A stretch of DNA of 64,000 nucleotides, taken from NCBI RefSeq assembly GCF_905475345.1, contig NC_066608.1, forward strand, positions 310,001 to 374,000, read 5' to 3'. The notes below the pieces were generated by a model. That model did no database searches and was not told the DNA's origin. It saw only the letters and a list, made by a program, of their open reading frames with translations. A program made the position numbers and the translations under genes. The DNA comes from Vespula vulgaris. Its lineage: Eukaryota; Arthropoda; Insecta; Hymenoptera; Vespidae. Of this stretch, positions 24,963 to 37,414 are shown one piece after another (the stretch's first letter is position 1; every line of letters begins with the position of its first letter).

Positions 24963-25612
24963 GTAAGGAATTCATTTATGACGTACATTGTCTATGTTGT
25001 AATATGTTTTCAAGATAGAATTTTAGAGTAATTTTATTAAAGTTCAGTATAAACGAATTACTCTTATATAGCATTCGGTACTTTACCGCCATTTTCTTTG
25101 CATTAACTTATTACTTTTTCTTCTTAGTTTCTTCAAAATATACATTAATTTCGAATTGTTGCAATATTTATAATAGATTTTAATATTATCAAATTTATAA
25201 AAATTTGATTTTTATATTCTTTATCTCATAACAAATAACAAAGACTTGAATATATTATTTATATTCTATAAGCATTTTTTCTTCTTATTTTAAAAAATTG
25301 CTGAAAATTTCAAATGTAACATTATTTTTATATAATTATATTGAAATATTATAGATATATTATTAAATAAAATAGTAAATAATATATTTGACTGATACAA
25401 CTAACCTAACTATACTCATATTATGAATAAGACTTATCTGTAAAATGTTTTGTATCTAAAACAACTATAAAAGTGATAACCTTATATGAAAAAATAAATA
25501 AAAAGTGTAAAAGAGAATATAGTTTGTTTGTGTGATTTATTATAATTTAAATTCAATGTTACTTTTTATATTATATTACTTTATATTTTTTAGTTGCATT
25601 ACTTGAGATATA

Positions 25613-26363
25613 ATGAGCAAGTCAAAGGAATCATCAGCTACGGAAGGAGAAGCTGAAGAAGAATTCAGTGTTGAAAAGGTCCTTGATAGAAGAGTTGTGA
25701 AAGGAAAGGTACATTGTATATTATATTTATAGTCTTATCTTATTTGAGAACAATATATGATTCACATTGATTAAAAATGTTTATAATGTAAATTTTTAGG
25801 TAGAATATTTTCTTAAATGGAAAGGTTATTCCAATGACGAAAATACATGGGAACCTGAGGAAAACCTTGATTGTCCTGATTTAATAGCACAATTTGAAGA
25901 ACAACGTAAAAAAAAAGAAGCAGCAGCGTCTGGTAAAAGACACGAAGAAAAAGAACAAAAAAAGAGAAAGAGTTCTAGCACACCTACACCAACACAAGCT
26001 AAGAAAAAAGCAACAGAAGAAAAGAAACCAGAAGGTAAATATATAACAATTGAAAGTTTCATTTATACCAAACAAAACTAACTCTACCAGTAGTAAGTTT
26101 TAAGAGGTTAAAATTATATTAAAGCTTTTATTTTAGGATTTGATAGAAATTTAGAACCAGAGCGCATTATTGGAGCAACAGATTCAAGTGGAGAACTGAT
26201 GTTTTTAATGAAATGGAAAGGCACAGATGATGCTGATTTAGTACCTGCTCGTGTTGCTAATGAAAAGTGCCCACAAATTGTAATTAAGTTTTATGAAGAA
26301 CGCCTAACATGGCATAGTCCAGCTCATGATGAAGAAAGTTCTGCAAAACCTGACCAAGAGTAG
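25613..26363 (+). CDS. HP1: Heterochromatin protein 1 (chromobox family)
   Basis: Three coding exons (25613-25708, 25800-26034, 26137-26363) give 185 residues. The chromodomain (about residues 17-70) begins EEFSVEKVLDRR and contains KWKGYSNDENTWEPEENLD. The methyl-lysine cage would be F18, W39 and Y42; F at the first position replaces the usual Tyr, a conservative change. A Lys/Glu-rich hinge (about 71-108) follows. The chromoshadow domain (about 111-171) contains EPERIIGATDSSGELMFLMK and ends YEERLTWH, closely like vertebrate CBX1/3/5. HP1 binds H3K9-methylated nucleosomes, dimerises through the shadow domain and recruits PxVxL partners. Which insect paralogue it is cannot be fixed from this window. 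A downstream AATAAA lies at 26675-26680. Confidence 0.95.
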
Positions 26364-27065
26364 CGTCTAGTTTCACAATATATGTACACAGCACGCTTTA
26401 GAATTTGCCGCATATAGCGACAAATTATATTGCGTGTTTTGTAAACCATCTTCGAAATATATTAATGTTGCACTGGGAGAATAACAAAGTCAAGCAATTT
26501 TTTACTAATAGTATACTAAGTGGCTAAATGCAAAGTACTTGCACATCTATCGTGACTTTGTAAGTAACATGTTACAGTCATATTGTTGAATCAAAAATGT
26601 ACTAGTATATATGACAATCTAAAATTAAGAATGATTTGACTTATTTTACCAAAAAAAGATATTCATAGTGCATTAATAAAGCGTATTATTTTACTGCACT
26701 ACAATATAAAGTTAACATTATTAAGCAAAAAGAAGCTTAATTATCACTAATATGATGCAAGTTTATTTACTCTTAGTGATTATTTCTTTTTTTAATACAT
26801 TTTTTGTTTGCTTGTATTATTATGTAAAGAAGTAAAATACATGTATTATGTTCAAATGATTACAATTATAAGTAACAGAATAGTACAACAGAAACGAGAT
26901 TTTTTATTTTAAGAAATATTAAATGTGTATTTTATCGTTTACGAGCACACATCTATTTAATCATACCAATACTTCACAAAAATAAAATATCTTATTCTGA
27001 CCAAACGACTTGGTCAAATCTAAAAACTTACAAAATATAAAAAAATTAATACAAGAATTATGTTA
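26364..27065. other. Convergent 3' regions of HP1 and CEBPZ
   Basis: This AT-rich 700-base interval separates the HP1 stop (+) from the CEBPZ stop (-). An AATAAA for HP1 occurs at 26675-26680. A minus-strand AATAAA for CEBPZ occurs at about 26903-26908. Longer HP1 transcripts would overlap the CEBPZ transcript. Confidence 0.5.
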
Positions 27066-29996
27066 CTATCGTTTGGTTTTCTTACTGTTTTTATTATTTG
27101 ATATTTTGACGCGTTTTCGTTTCTTTCTATCAAAGGATCTAGTAAGTTTCTGATTTCTTTTTGTTTCCCAATCTATTTGTTTAGAAGTGGCACCATCCAT
27201 TGTATTCAATGCATTTGTACTACCATGTTTATTTTTCGTACGACTTTGTTCTTCTAACATTTGCGAAAATTTTTCTGTGGATACAAATATATCGTCTAAA
27301 TTCTTTTTGTTATTCTTTTTTATCTTATGTTGTCTGATTGGATCATTGCCCTTGATGTGTTTATTTTTTATGTTTGAGATAGTTCCACTTAGATCATCAT
27401 CATCATTATTGTCACTATCTTCACTAAAATATATATCGCTTAGATCTTCATCTTCTATGTCTGTTATATCAAAATCATCTACATCATCTAAACTATTATC
27501 ACTTTTTTCATCAATATCTGCCTCTAAATCTGTATTGCTATTAACATCATTTTCTTCATCTTCTATGTATTCACTATTTTCAAGATCATCTATTTCATCA
27601 TCTATAATGAATATTTAAATTTCAGCAAATAAAAATAAATTTTACTGTATATAAATTTTATTTCATTACCTTTTCTATTTTTTATTGTTCCAATAGCTGC
27701 AGCAATATCCAAATCATCCAAATCTTTATTGGTACTAAATTTATCTAACATTTCATTGAACTCTTCACTATTAACACTTTCACTATCAGAGTCTTTATCA
27801 TTGCATATATTTGTAGATTCGCTTTTTCTTTTTAAATAATGATAAAGGAATAATTCATCTACTGGGATACGTTCTTCTGCCTCATTAAGATATGCCATAC
27901 TATCAACAGGAAGAGAGCGTATACCTTTTGGTACATAACTACCACGCTGTGCCAATGGATCATTCTTCTTTTGTACCTTTTTATCTTCTAATTTTTTAGG
28001 ATTTTTAAAGACATATCTGTCTAAAAATCGTATTAATGTCAAATCTTCCAAAGAATCTCCTGTATAATTAATAGCTTTTTCTAAAAATAAAATATTTTAT
28101 TAAATAAAAATTAATTTATTATTAACAGCAATATATGAATGAAAAATTACCTTGAATAATTGCATTTGCAAATAAGGACACACTTGGATGGAAATGTTTA
28201 GACAATGATACAAGTTCAGCATATAAGCTTTTCATTGCATTTGCATATAAAGGATTACGGCAAAATGGATCATATGGTTTTTGTGCAATATCTTTAATGT
28301 CTGCATCAATATCTTCTTTTACATCAATATCCTGTTTTGGTAAATTTTCAGTAGTATTGATAGTAACATTCATCATAATATTTAAATCTATTTCTGGTGG
28401 AACCATAGATTCATTTTCGTCAATATTAATAATTTCTTTATTTTTTGATGAATTATTCTCTTGTGCATTAGAGAAATTATTTTCTATTTTGATGGGATTT
28501 TGAGAATGTAACAAAAAGTTCTTCAAATCCTTACGCGATTGTAGAACTTTGGATATCAAGTATAAAGTAGCACAAGCCATATTTGCAGGAAAATACAATG
28601 TAATTTGTAATATCCGTTTTATAAAAGCATACAAGCGTAACAAACTCTGATCATTTTGAAGTACGCGATATAATAGATTTAAAAAAACTGCTTGTTTCTT
28701 TGCTATACCTATTTGTGGATCCAATAATTTTTTATAGAAAGCTGTATAAAACCTGTTTGATTGATTTGTTCTTTCAACCTATATATAAAAGAGGGAATAT
28801 CAATAAAAATTTATATTTTTTAACAAATCGTTTTAATAAAATATTGATTAAAAAAATTCAATGAGATTCAAAAATACTATACTTACATGATATAAAAGAT
28901 TAAGTGCATTTAATGAAACATTAAAAGATCCAATATGTACAACTTTATATACAGAGTCAATATGATCACGTAATAAAACTGAATCCATTTTTGCAAAATG
29001 ATATGCTCTGCTAACTCCTGTTAAGATTGCTGCCATCATTCTGCTATCTGGCTCTCCTTTTTTCAAACATGCTTTGAAGAATGCAAAATATACTTCTATA
29101 AGAGAAGTTGCTATTTCGTCATCTGCTGTTTTTAATACAAATTGTGTTAAGAGACAAATTGCATAATATTGTGCACGTTGTCCTACATTCTTCCTAAATA
29201 ATAGCTTTTCCACTTCTTTTAATACAACAAACTTCATATTGGAATGTTCATATAACAATTTTTTTAAACAAAATACAGCTTTTGAACCTACTTTGCAATG
29301 TGGATCACCAATTTTATTTACAATCAATTCTAACAATTTATGTTCTTGTTCAGCATTTCCAATTAACAAATCTGTCATTACAGATATTGCTTTCTCACGA
29401 TTTGTATCCACTGTATCTGAGGCAATATTTGCAAGTGACAAAACAAAATTTTCATACTGTTCACGCAATTGATCTTCAAAAAACCAATGTGCCAATAATT
29501 TTTTTCTAGATCCATCTATCTTATTTATTTGATCCGACGTTTGCAAGTTATCTATTTTATCTAAATCCTGCTCTTCAAATTTTAAGAGTTTATATTTAGG
29601 ATGAAGTAAGTCGGATAAAAAAAGATCTTTTAAAGCAGTTATAATCATGTTGCATTGATTGTGTTTAGCTGCTTTTACTTGAGAAATAAGAGATATTAGT
29701 TGCACAAGATTATATTTTGGATTATCTTGTATCAAAACAACTGCTGCTGCAACTTTATCAGAAGTTGTACCACGTGTTAATGCAGTTTTTAACCACATAA
29801 TTTCTGAATTTCGAGAGTGTGACTGTTTTAATTGAAAAGCTGAAGTGTCTGCATTAAGATACTTCTTTCCTTCCTCTTTTAAATTTAACACTTCAAAATC
29901 TGTTTTTGCATGCTTGTAAGATACTTCTGCTTTAGGAAACTCCTCGTACCACTTAGAAACATTTTTATTTTTAATATCACTTCCATGTCCTTTCAT
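27066..29996 (-). CDS. CEBPZ: CEBPZ / Noc1 ribosome-biogenesis factor (CBF/Mak21 family)
   Basis: Four coding exons (29996-28887, 28778-28151, 28080-27670, 27601-27066) join in frame for about 894 residues. The body follows human CEBPZ: KWYEEFP near the N-terminus, EVEKLLFRKNVGQRAQYYAI, FYTAFYKKLLDPQ, then NPLY...HFHPSVSLFANAIIQG and FLDRYVFKNPKK. These form the CBF/Mak21 region. An acidic Asp/Glu-rich tract and a Lys/Arg-rich nuclear tail follow. The yeast counterpart Noc1/Mak21 works with Noc2 in early 60S assembly and rRNA processing in the nucleolus. The human N-terminal region of about 170 residues is absent. The start is placed at the ATG immediately after an acceptor (CCAG|ATG); an ATG at 30020 would lie inside the intron. 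A missed upstream coding exon remains possible. Confidence 0.9.
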
Positions 29997-30257
29997 CTGG
30001 AATAAGTATTTTCCAAACATTAAATGAATGTATTATATAAAATAAAGTAATTTCTTAGGATTTTATAGAATTAAATTAAACTCAATGTATGTAATACAAA
30101 CATAATATATTTTGTTATTTACCTTTACGTATGTAATAATTATATTTTACTTCACAAATATAACTTTTTAATATCTACTATAAATACAAAAAAGAAATGT
30201 ATCTTTTAAATATACTTAAGTATATTCATTTTCTCTGTAGAATTAACATTCAGATAC

Positions 30258-30310
30258 CTGAACTGAATTAAACTGAACATGTGCTTGAGACGAAACTCTT
30301 AATACTAATT
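30258..30310 (-). promoter_or_regulatory. Predicted CEBPZ untranslated first exon with uORF
   Basis: A donor-like CAG|GTATCT ends a short segment at 30258 on the minus strand. Spliced to the coding exon at 29996, an ATG at 30280-30278 opens an eight-codon frame whose TGA overlaps the main ATG as ATGA. This depends on the predicted splice. Confidence 0.3.
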
Positions 30311-31686
30311 CCTACCAATAGTGGCACTACAATCTGCGTCTTATAATAATACCGATAATGTAGAGTATGAAAGTGAAAATAAAAATAAAAATAAACATCC
30401 ACAAAATTAGATAATAAATATCTATTAGAATCGATACGTGATATAAACAAATGGATAATGTTTATAAAATATACAAGAATATGTACATATGTGTATATGT
30501 TTACACGCACTTATTAGATATATAATAAATTTAAGTTTCAAATTCTCGTTTACAAAACTAGAGATTGTAATAAGTAAATAATATCTTTTTGATAATAAAA
30601 AAAACTTTTGGAATTAAAATATAAAAATTCTCTTTTTCTGCTTATATTTATTTCTCAATTTAATAACAAACGCCATGTTGGATCTTATCTCATTTCTAAA
30701 AGTATGTCGACCAGAGGTCTCTACAAACACACTTGAGTACTTGACATGGGTGTTCCCTTTCCTTAGATGACACATACATACATGAATCAGTGCGAAGAGT
30801 CGGTCAACAATGAGATCTACACATTAATTTAATGTAGTATGATTCTGGATGGCCAGTTTTAAGATTTGACTACTTCAATTCTTTTTTCAGTATAATTATT
30901 TTCTATTTGTGCAATCGTATTAACTAAAAACGATGAGAAACTGTGTCAATATTAAAATGAAATTGTAGATAATAGTAATACAAAAGCGACAACGCGACAT
31001 TCGACAATGATCAAATGGATTTGTAAAATATCGTAAGTGAACAATTATTATTTTCAGAAGATAAATCTATGGGTAATGAAAGAAATAGTATAAATTATAA
31101 CAATGTAATACAATATCTACGTAAATGTTACAAAAACTATATTTCATAGATAGATACTTTTATACAATGAAATAATTATCTGTACTTTGCTTAAGCTCTT
31201 ATCAGTTCATTTTGATTATGTAGTATGATGGAGAATTTTATATTATCTCACGTTTAATATATATATAATAAAATCAAAGGTTGTATGTGATATTCTATAC
31301 AACAGACGAAGGTAATATAAATTATAATGTTATTACCTATTTCACTACGATCCTTTTTACCTATATCATTATATAAAGTATTATAGTTACAACTAATCAT
31401 TTTATTTTACTATTTATTTATATTTGATTTTAGATATGTAATTACATACTTATACAAGCAAAGTTATTTCAATACTATTTTCTTTATTAATGATCCAAAA
31501 TAAATTTAGTACGATACAACATCCATACACCAATTTTCAATGCTTTATTTTTATTTTATTATTTTTGTTATGTTATTATTTCTAAGAATGATTATAATTG
31601 ATTTCTTTTTTCAGTTATATGAGTTTATATATTTTGTTTATGACACATTGATTTTTATTTATTACAGTTTATAATCTTAGAAAGCT
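30311..31686. promoter_or_regulatory. Shared upstream region of CEBPZ and TMEM47-like gene
   Basis: AT-rich intergenic DNA between divergently transcribed genes. It must contain the CEBPZ promoter and probably the proximal TMEM47-like promoter, but I recognise no specific element. Confidence 0.35.
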
Positions 31687-33996
31687 ATGGCACAAACTAC
31701 AACAATTGAAACAGTTACTGTCACAAGACCTTTAAAGGTAAGGTAATGTTAACTATGAAAAGATTGTTTTCAAAATAGATAAATCTTCTACTATGCTATT
31801 CTCTTTTATGAAAATATTCAAGTTCAAATGATCAAACTATGATTGCTCCTCATGATGCATAAAAAAAGAATATAAAAAAAAGGATGAATTACTTCACACT
31901 TAAATAAAATAGAAGTTTGATATATAAAGTCAATAATAGGTTAAGTATGCATATCAAAAAAAAAAGTAAATACTGCTATATATACACAGTAGTATTACTG
32001 TTTCTATCTAAAAAAAAAAGAAATAAAAACAATGATATAATAGTTATTTCTATTCATGAGAACAAAGTTAGTATTAAATGAAAAATAAACATTGTTAGAT
32101 TACAATAAATAATAATAAAAGAAATGGTAGGGAGGTAGAAATAAAAAAAAAAAAAACAAAAAAGAAAAAAGACAGAAATGATAAGATGGAGGTGAGATCC
32201 GGTAACAAAGAAAAGATCTGATAGAAAGCAGGAAGAAAAAGAAACTGGGAAAGTAGAGGATTGGGGCCAGGTGGTAATGGGGTTGGGAGTTGCGTAGAGC
32301 AACGAGGAGGGAGAGGGGGAGGGCGAGGAGGAGGAGGAGGAGGAGGATCGCGCAGCATCGGCCCGGACGCTGCGCCAGGCATTTAATGGGCGCAGCTGGG
32401 CGCAGCCTCTTTCGTAGGAAGCTTCTCTTTACGAGCCCCACGACAATTTCTTCTTGGTTCACCTTTGCTTTTTAAGTGACTAATAGTTGTATGAATTCTC
32501 TGAACGATCTGCGATATTCTAGTGACGTTTTGATAATAAACAAATTCCTTACGTTCATTCGTAAAAGTTTTATTGTCGATCGTTCAACTACCTTTTACGA
32601 AAGTGCGTCCCCACTCTCGTGTATTCGTCGTCTTGTATCCATCCATCGATTCATCTGCTCATTGACGCGAGCTTGCTAAATGCACTTTCGTTCTTCTCAT
32701 TTAATAAATCACGAAAGAGTATACGATGTTCCTTAAACAACACTATTTGTTAAGAGGTGCAAGGTGTTCATGAACGTCAGTTTCCATTATTTTTTTTAAA
32801 GATAGTCTAATAATCGTTTGTCTATAACAAGACGCGACTGTCTCAGATACAAGCTTCTAGTATAAAATGATCATGTATACAGTCGCGGAAGAACACATAA
32901 GTGATAATGAGATTGCACAGGTATACATTGTCATTAATTGATACTTTTAAAATATACATCCAATATCTTAATTAATATCTGTGATGTAAATGAATAGAGC
33001 ATAATTGGTACAGAATAGTTTTTTCAAGTGTCTAGTTTTTTATATAAAGTATCGTTATGTTATTATTTATTTTATGCAAGCAATCTACATTATTTACAAA
33101 TATGATAAATGATTATTTTTATTTATAGGTAATAGCATTCATATGCGGGGTCATAGTGATACTTTTAATGATAATGGGACTTGCATCTACGGATTGGCTA
33201 ATGGCCCTAGGATGGAGACAAGGACTTTTTGTACATTGCATCGAAGAAGGTGCACCAACTCCACTGCCATTTAATATGCCAGATCCACAAGGATGTTATC
33301 AAGCTAGAGATGTTGGTAAGAAAATAAAAAATATTTCTGTTTTGTATTCTTACAGTGAAATTCAAACAATAAAAACATTGATCCATTTTTCTTTTTATAG
33401 CATATATAAAAGCTGCAGCTACCTTGTGTGTGATATGCCTCTTATCAGATATTATGGCAACAGTTTTAACGGGTCTTGGATTAAGATCACAAGATCATAG
33501 AGAAAAGCATAAATTCTATAGATTTGCTGTTTTATGTATGGGTATTGCTCGTAAGTATAGTAAAATTGAACTACATATACACACATGCATACTATAAATT
33601 GTTTTTGTAATTTATTTATTTATTTATTTATTTATTTCAGTTGTATGTCTCTTAACTGCATTGGTAATTTATCCTGTGTGCTTTGCCACAGAACTTAATC
33701 TTGGTAAATTTTTAACTATTGTTTATACATTATATTGTTCTATAACTATTGTTTATTTCAAGATTATTAAAATAATTATAGGGAATAGAACAATGTGGGA
33801 ATTTGGATGGGCATATGGTGTTGGATGGGGTGCAGCTATATTTTTGTTTGGTGGAGCAGTATTACTTTTATGCGACAAAGAAAGTGAAGAAATTTATTAT
33901 AAGGAAAGAAAAATAGTTCGCAACGAGATGGGAGGAGGTAGTTCAATGGCTGGTATGGGACATCATGGTGGACGAAGTGGTACGCAACTAGCCTAG
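31687..33996 (+). CDS. TMEM47: TMEM47-like four-pass junction protein (PMP22/claudin superfamily)
   Basis: Five coding exons (31687-31737, 33129-33315, 33401-33550, 33641-33703, 33782-33996) join in frame for 221 residues. Four hydrophobic segments are visible: about 18-36 (FICGVIVILLMIMG), 84-107 (CVICLLSDIMATVL), 120-145 (LCMGIALVCLLTALVIYP) and 160-180 (YGVGWGAAIFLFGGAVLLL). The first extracellular loop has the superfamily pattern W...GLF..C...C. The third and fourth segments resemble human TMEM47 (YP.....E, FNWGYGLAWGATIF). TMEM47 and nematode VAB-9 localise to cell-cell junctions. This protein is longer than the 181-residue human one, with a larger loop and a Gly/Met/His-rich C-terminus. 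Intron 1 is about 1.4 kb and contains a GC-rich island and a possible second first exon. Confidence 0.85.
32240..32470. promoter_or_regulatory. GC-rich island in TMEM47-like intron 1
   Basis: A sharply GC-rich, CpG-containing segment with a (GGA)n run at about 32,303-32,348 lies within AT-rich intron. It precedes the predicted alternative first exon by about 400 bases and is a plausible internal promoter. The minus-strand open frame across it (Leu/Pro-rich) is an effect of the repeat. Confidence 0.4.
32867..32920 (+). CDS. TMEM47: Predicted alternative first coding exon of TMEM47-like gene
   Basis: An ATG at 32867, preceded in frame by a TAG, opens an 18-codon frame ending exactly at CAG|GTATAC. 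Phase 0 fits the shared exon at 33129. It would replace the N-terminus MAQTTTIETVTVTRPLK with MIMYTVAEEHISDNEIAQ, before the first membrane segment. It has no known homologue to me; the prediction rests on frame, donor and the nearby GC island. Confidence 0.4.
33611..33636 (+). repeat. (TTTA)n microsatellite forming a splice-acceptor tract
   Basis: Six to seven TTTA units run directly into the TTCAG acceptor of the exon at 33641 and serve as its pyrimidine-rich tract. Confidence 0.85.
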
Positions 33997-36900
33997 TGGC
34001 ATTGCACCCTGCCCGATGTTGTACTCTAGGTGATTCTTTTCTTTTTTTGTTCTCACAGTTTGATACCCATGCGAAGAGTTGTATACGTGTATATGAAAAT
34101 GAACAGTTTTTATACATGTTACCTGCATGTTAGATCAGAATATATTGGAGTTACAGACGGTTTGGTGTAAAATATATGGAACATGTCGAGCAAACATTGC
34201 TGAAATTACAAAAGTATCTATCAGTTGACTGAACATAATTTTTTTAGTAAATAGTTACCATTTGGAATTATCATGGGAATTATAGTAATTAATACAATTT
34301 TGGGACCATTGTTATTTTAAGTTTTTGTCTACAGTATTATATAATCTTTATATATTCTAAATTTATAATTGTTTTAGAAAATTATTTCTTTTACATAATT
34401 TAGTTTGCCAAGTTAATTCCGGATGTATAAAAATAAATTTACTTTTTGATAATTATTACAATTATCTCATGAAATGTTCAAATCAATATTACATGTAGTA
34501 AAATTATTAATATTGTTTTATATTATTTATGTAAGTGTATACATATTATTTTCGCAATTAACATAAGTTATTTCGGTATAATTTACAGTAAAGCACAAAC
34601 ATAATAGATGAAATATTGAACAATATTGCTGACCAATTCTAAAATGACTTGAAGTAAAGAAGCTTGTGTTCTTTTTTTTTTCTATTTTAGTTGTTATGTA
34701 TCTTGTTTTTTACGAGTAAAATATTTACATTATGTTACCATTTTTAAGAAATACATAAAATTTTGATAAGTAGAAAATATATTAATAAGTATCATTAATT
34801 TATGTATTTTATTTATTGTTACTTATCAATAGTGCAGCCTTTTTTTACATATATAAGTTAGGTTTCATACTAATGAGGTATCTTCCAAGCTTAAGATATT
34901 CATGGGTCTTCTTTTAAATATAATTAAATAATTAATTAAAATTATAATATACAAATTTATAAATTTACTTATTTATGTCATACTTATAATTAATATTGCT
35001 TGGATATAGCAGGCTCTAAATAATTATTATGATTTACTTACTATTGGTAGTCAATACTTTTATTATATATAGAATTTATATAATATTTAGAAATTTTTAA
35101 TTTCTATTATTTGATTGCTATTTACAAAATTATAATTAAATATTTGCTTTGACATTTATTGTCACGAGCTGATCTTATAAATAAAAATGATTTATATTTG
35201 TAACATAAATTATATGTTTATATTAACATTTTTATAAATTTAGTAAATTGATATATACTCATACAAGAATATAGCTTATTATATTTTAAGTTTTTGTTTA
35301 ATAATATTTTTTGTAATATGAATGATTTATATTTCTGTATTTAATAGAATATTTCCCAAGTACAGTCAACTGAAACAGCAGTAAGAGCAAGTATCAAACA
35401 AATTTTGATAAACTCGTATAAAATGTTCATTTCTGTAAATATAAATACATTAATAATATCAAGACTCTACAATCGCGGTAAAACAAAATTTATGTAAATT
35501 ATAATTCCAAAGTATGAAATGATATAACAAAATTTCTGATAATGTTTTACATCGATTAATGGGTTGTAATAAGTGAACATCCCTTTTTTCATTTTTATGT
35601 AATCCAAGACAAAATCTTTTATTGTGAAAAAGGAATATCTCTTTAATTAGAAATATTTTCTATGAACCAAATACACTCTTAGTTAAAATACCATATTACA
35701 GATTCTATAAGTCTTTAACACAATGGAGGCAGCTCGGGCAGGTATTGTCATTACGTTATTTGCATTATATACATGTACGTATATGTACATATAAGTATCT
35801 TATAAATACTTGTAATAGTATGGTAATACATCTATGGTTATTGTAATATTATTAATATGTTGTACATGCAATTTTCACAACATGATATATGGATGACCAT
35901 GCATTTTATGAGAGCTTTATATGCAATGTTCGATTATATGTATATGCATTGTCAGTACATAAACCTAAGTTTATATTTAGAAATGTTAATTTATGTTAAC
36001 ACATATACATATACAATTAACGTTCCAGTAAATTTTTATATGATATTAAACTAAACAAGACTGCGTTACATATAATATTGTTAGAAACAAAAAATATCAT
36101 AAAGTATTGTAAATTGTATTGTCGACCAATATTTAAAACATATTTAAACTTTTGCAGTGAACAACGTTACGAAAAATCTAAGTCAATTCTAATCTTAGTA
36201 AAGTCATTAATTAGAAGTATAATATTTTGCCATATATTTTTTGTCCCATATAATATGGCAAATTTTCACAAAGGCATTTTAGATAACAATAAAATTTGAA
36301 ATTAGTGAGGTAATCTATTATTTGTAATGAATTAATATTTATATATCAAAATCATCACATAAAATCATGTGAAGTTAATAACTCTGGGATTTATTTCAGC
36401 AAGTCTATATATATATATTATCAGTAATATATTAAGTATATATTTATTAATGAGAAACAGTATATATAATGGCTAATATTAAATTAGTGTCTGATTTATT
36501 AGACTGTAGTTGCAATAACTCTATAGTTCCATTTGATTCCTAATTCCGTAAATGTATATTGATATATTAATTTAATCGAAACTATGAATCAATAGTTTCT
36601 TACACGAATTGTCCGTAGAAATAATAATTAATTGATCTATAGTTATAAAGAAATACACATCTCATTATTAATGAAGAAAAAGAAAACAAAATATATCGTT
36701 GGTAGTATTAAATAAATTACTAATACTACATTTAGCATTTATTAGTATTTCGTACAATAGACGTAGGGAATATAATACAGATACTATGCATATCGTAATA
36801 ATATTATAGAAAAAAAAAAAAAAACAGTACTGGTGTAATAAAAATTGTAAATCCGCTTGTCTTCTTGTTAGAAGTCTACAAAGAACATATAGACTTATGT

Positions 36901-37414
36901 ATAATGTGTAATAGTCCGCCGCATTTTAATGTGAACCTCCCATATTGTACAAAGAAAAAAAATATATATACATCTACATTTAAGAGATACTATTCTATAC
37001 TTACTTTATTGTGGTTTGTGAACTCAAACAAATAATATAAAATAGATAAAAAAAATGATTTTATATCATTTAAGTTTTTTCAAAATATCAATTGATTTGG
37101 CGCCCTTCATTTGAAATGACAAAACTTTTGAAATTACTTACTAGGTAGCGCTTTGATGATCGAAACGCTATCTATCGTGTTTTTTATAAACACTCATCAA
37201 CCTAATCAACTTATCTGCGCAGACGTATCATGTACACGATAAAATTTTTTGATATCGCATGGGATAGGTACCTATTTATGTTTAGAAAAGGATGTTTATT
37301 ATTTAAATAATAAAATTTATATTAATATACTAATTTAATGTGTTATATTAAGCATTATTTTCATGTTAGAAAATATATTTTTTAAGTCATAAATTATATT
37401 ATTTTTATATTATA
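33997..37414. other. TMEM47-like 3' UTR and AT-rich intergenic DNA; CRELD promoter at right
   Basis: AT-rich DNA with no supportable ORF. An AATAAA at about 34,431 could end the TMEM47-like transcript. At 37,140-37,260 the sequence is less AT-rich and contains an imperfect inverted repeat (TAGCGCTTT...GAAACGCTA); this is the likely CRELD promoter. Confidence 0.45.

Noticed and set aside
32095..32462. Leu/Pro-rich open frames on the minus strand inside TMEM47-like intron 1
   Set aside because: They come from a GGA repeat and an A-rich tract, and no family is recognisable.
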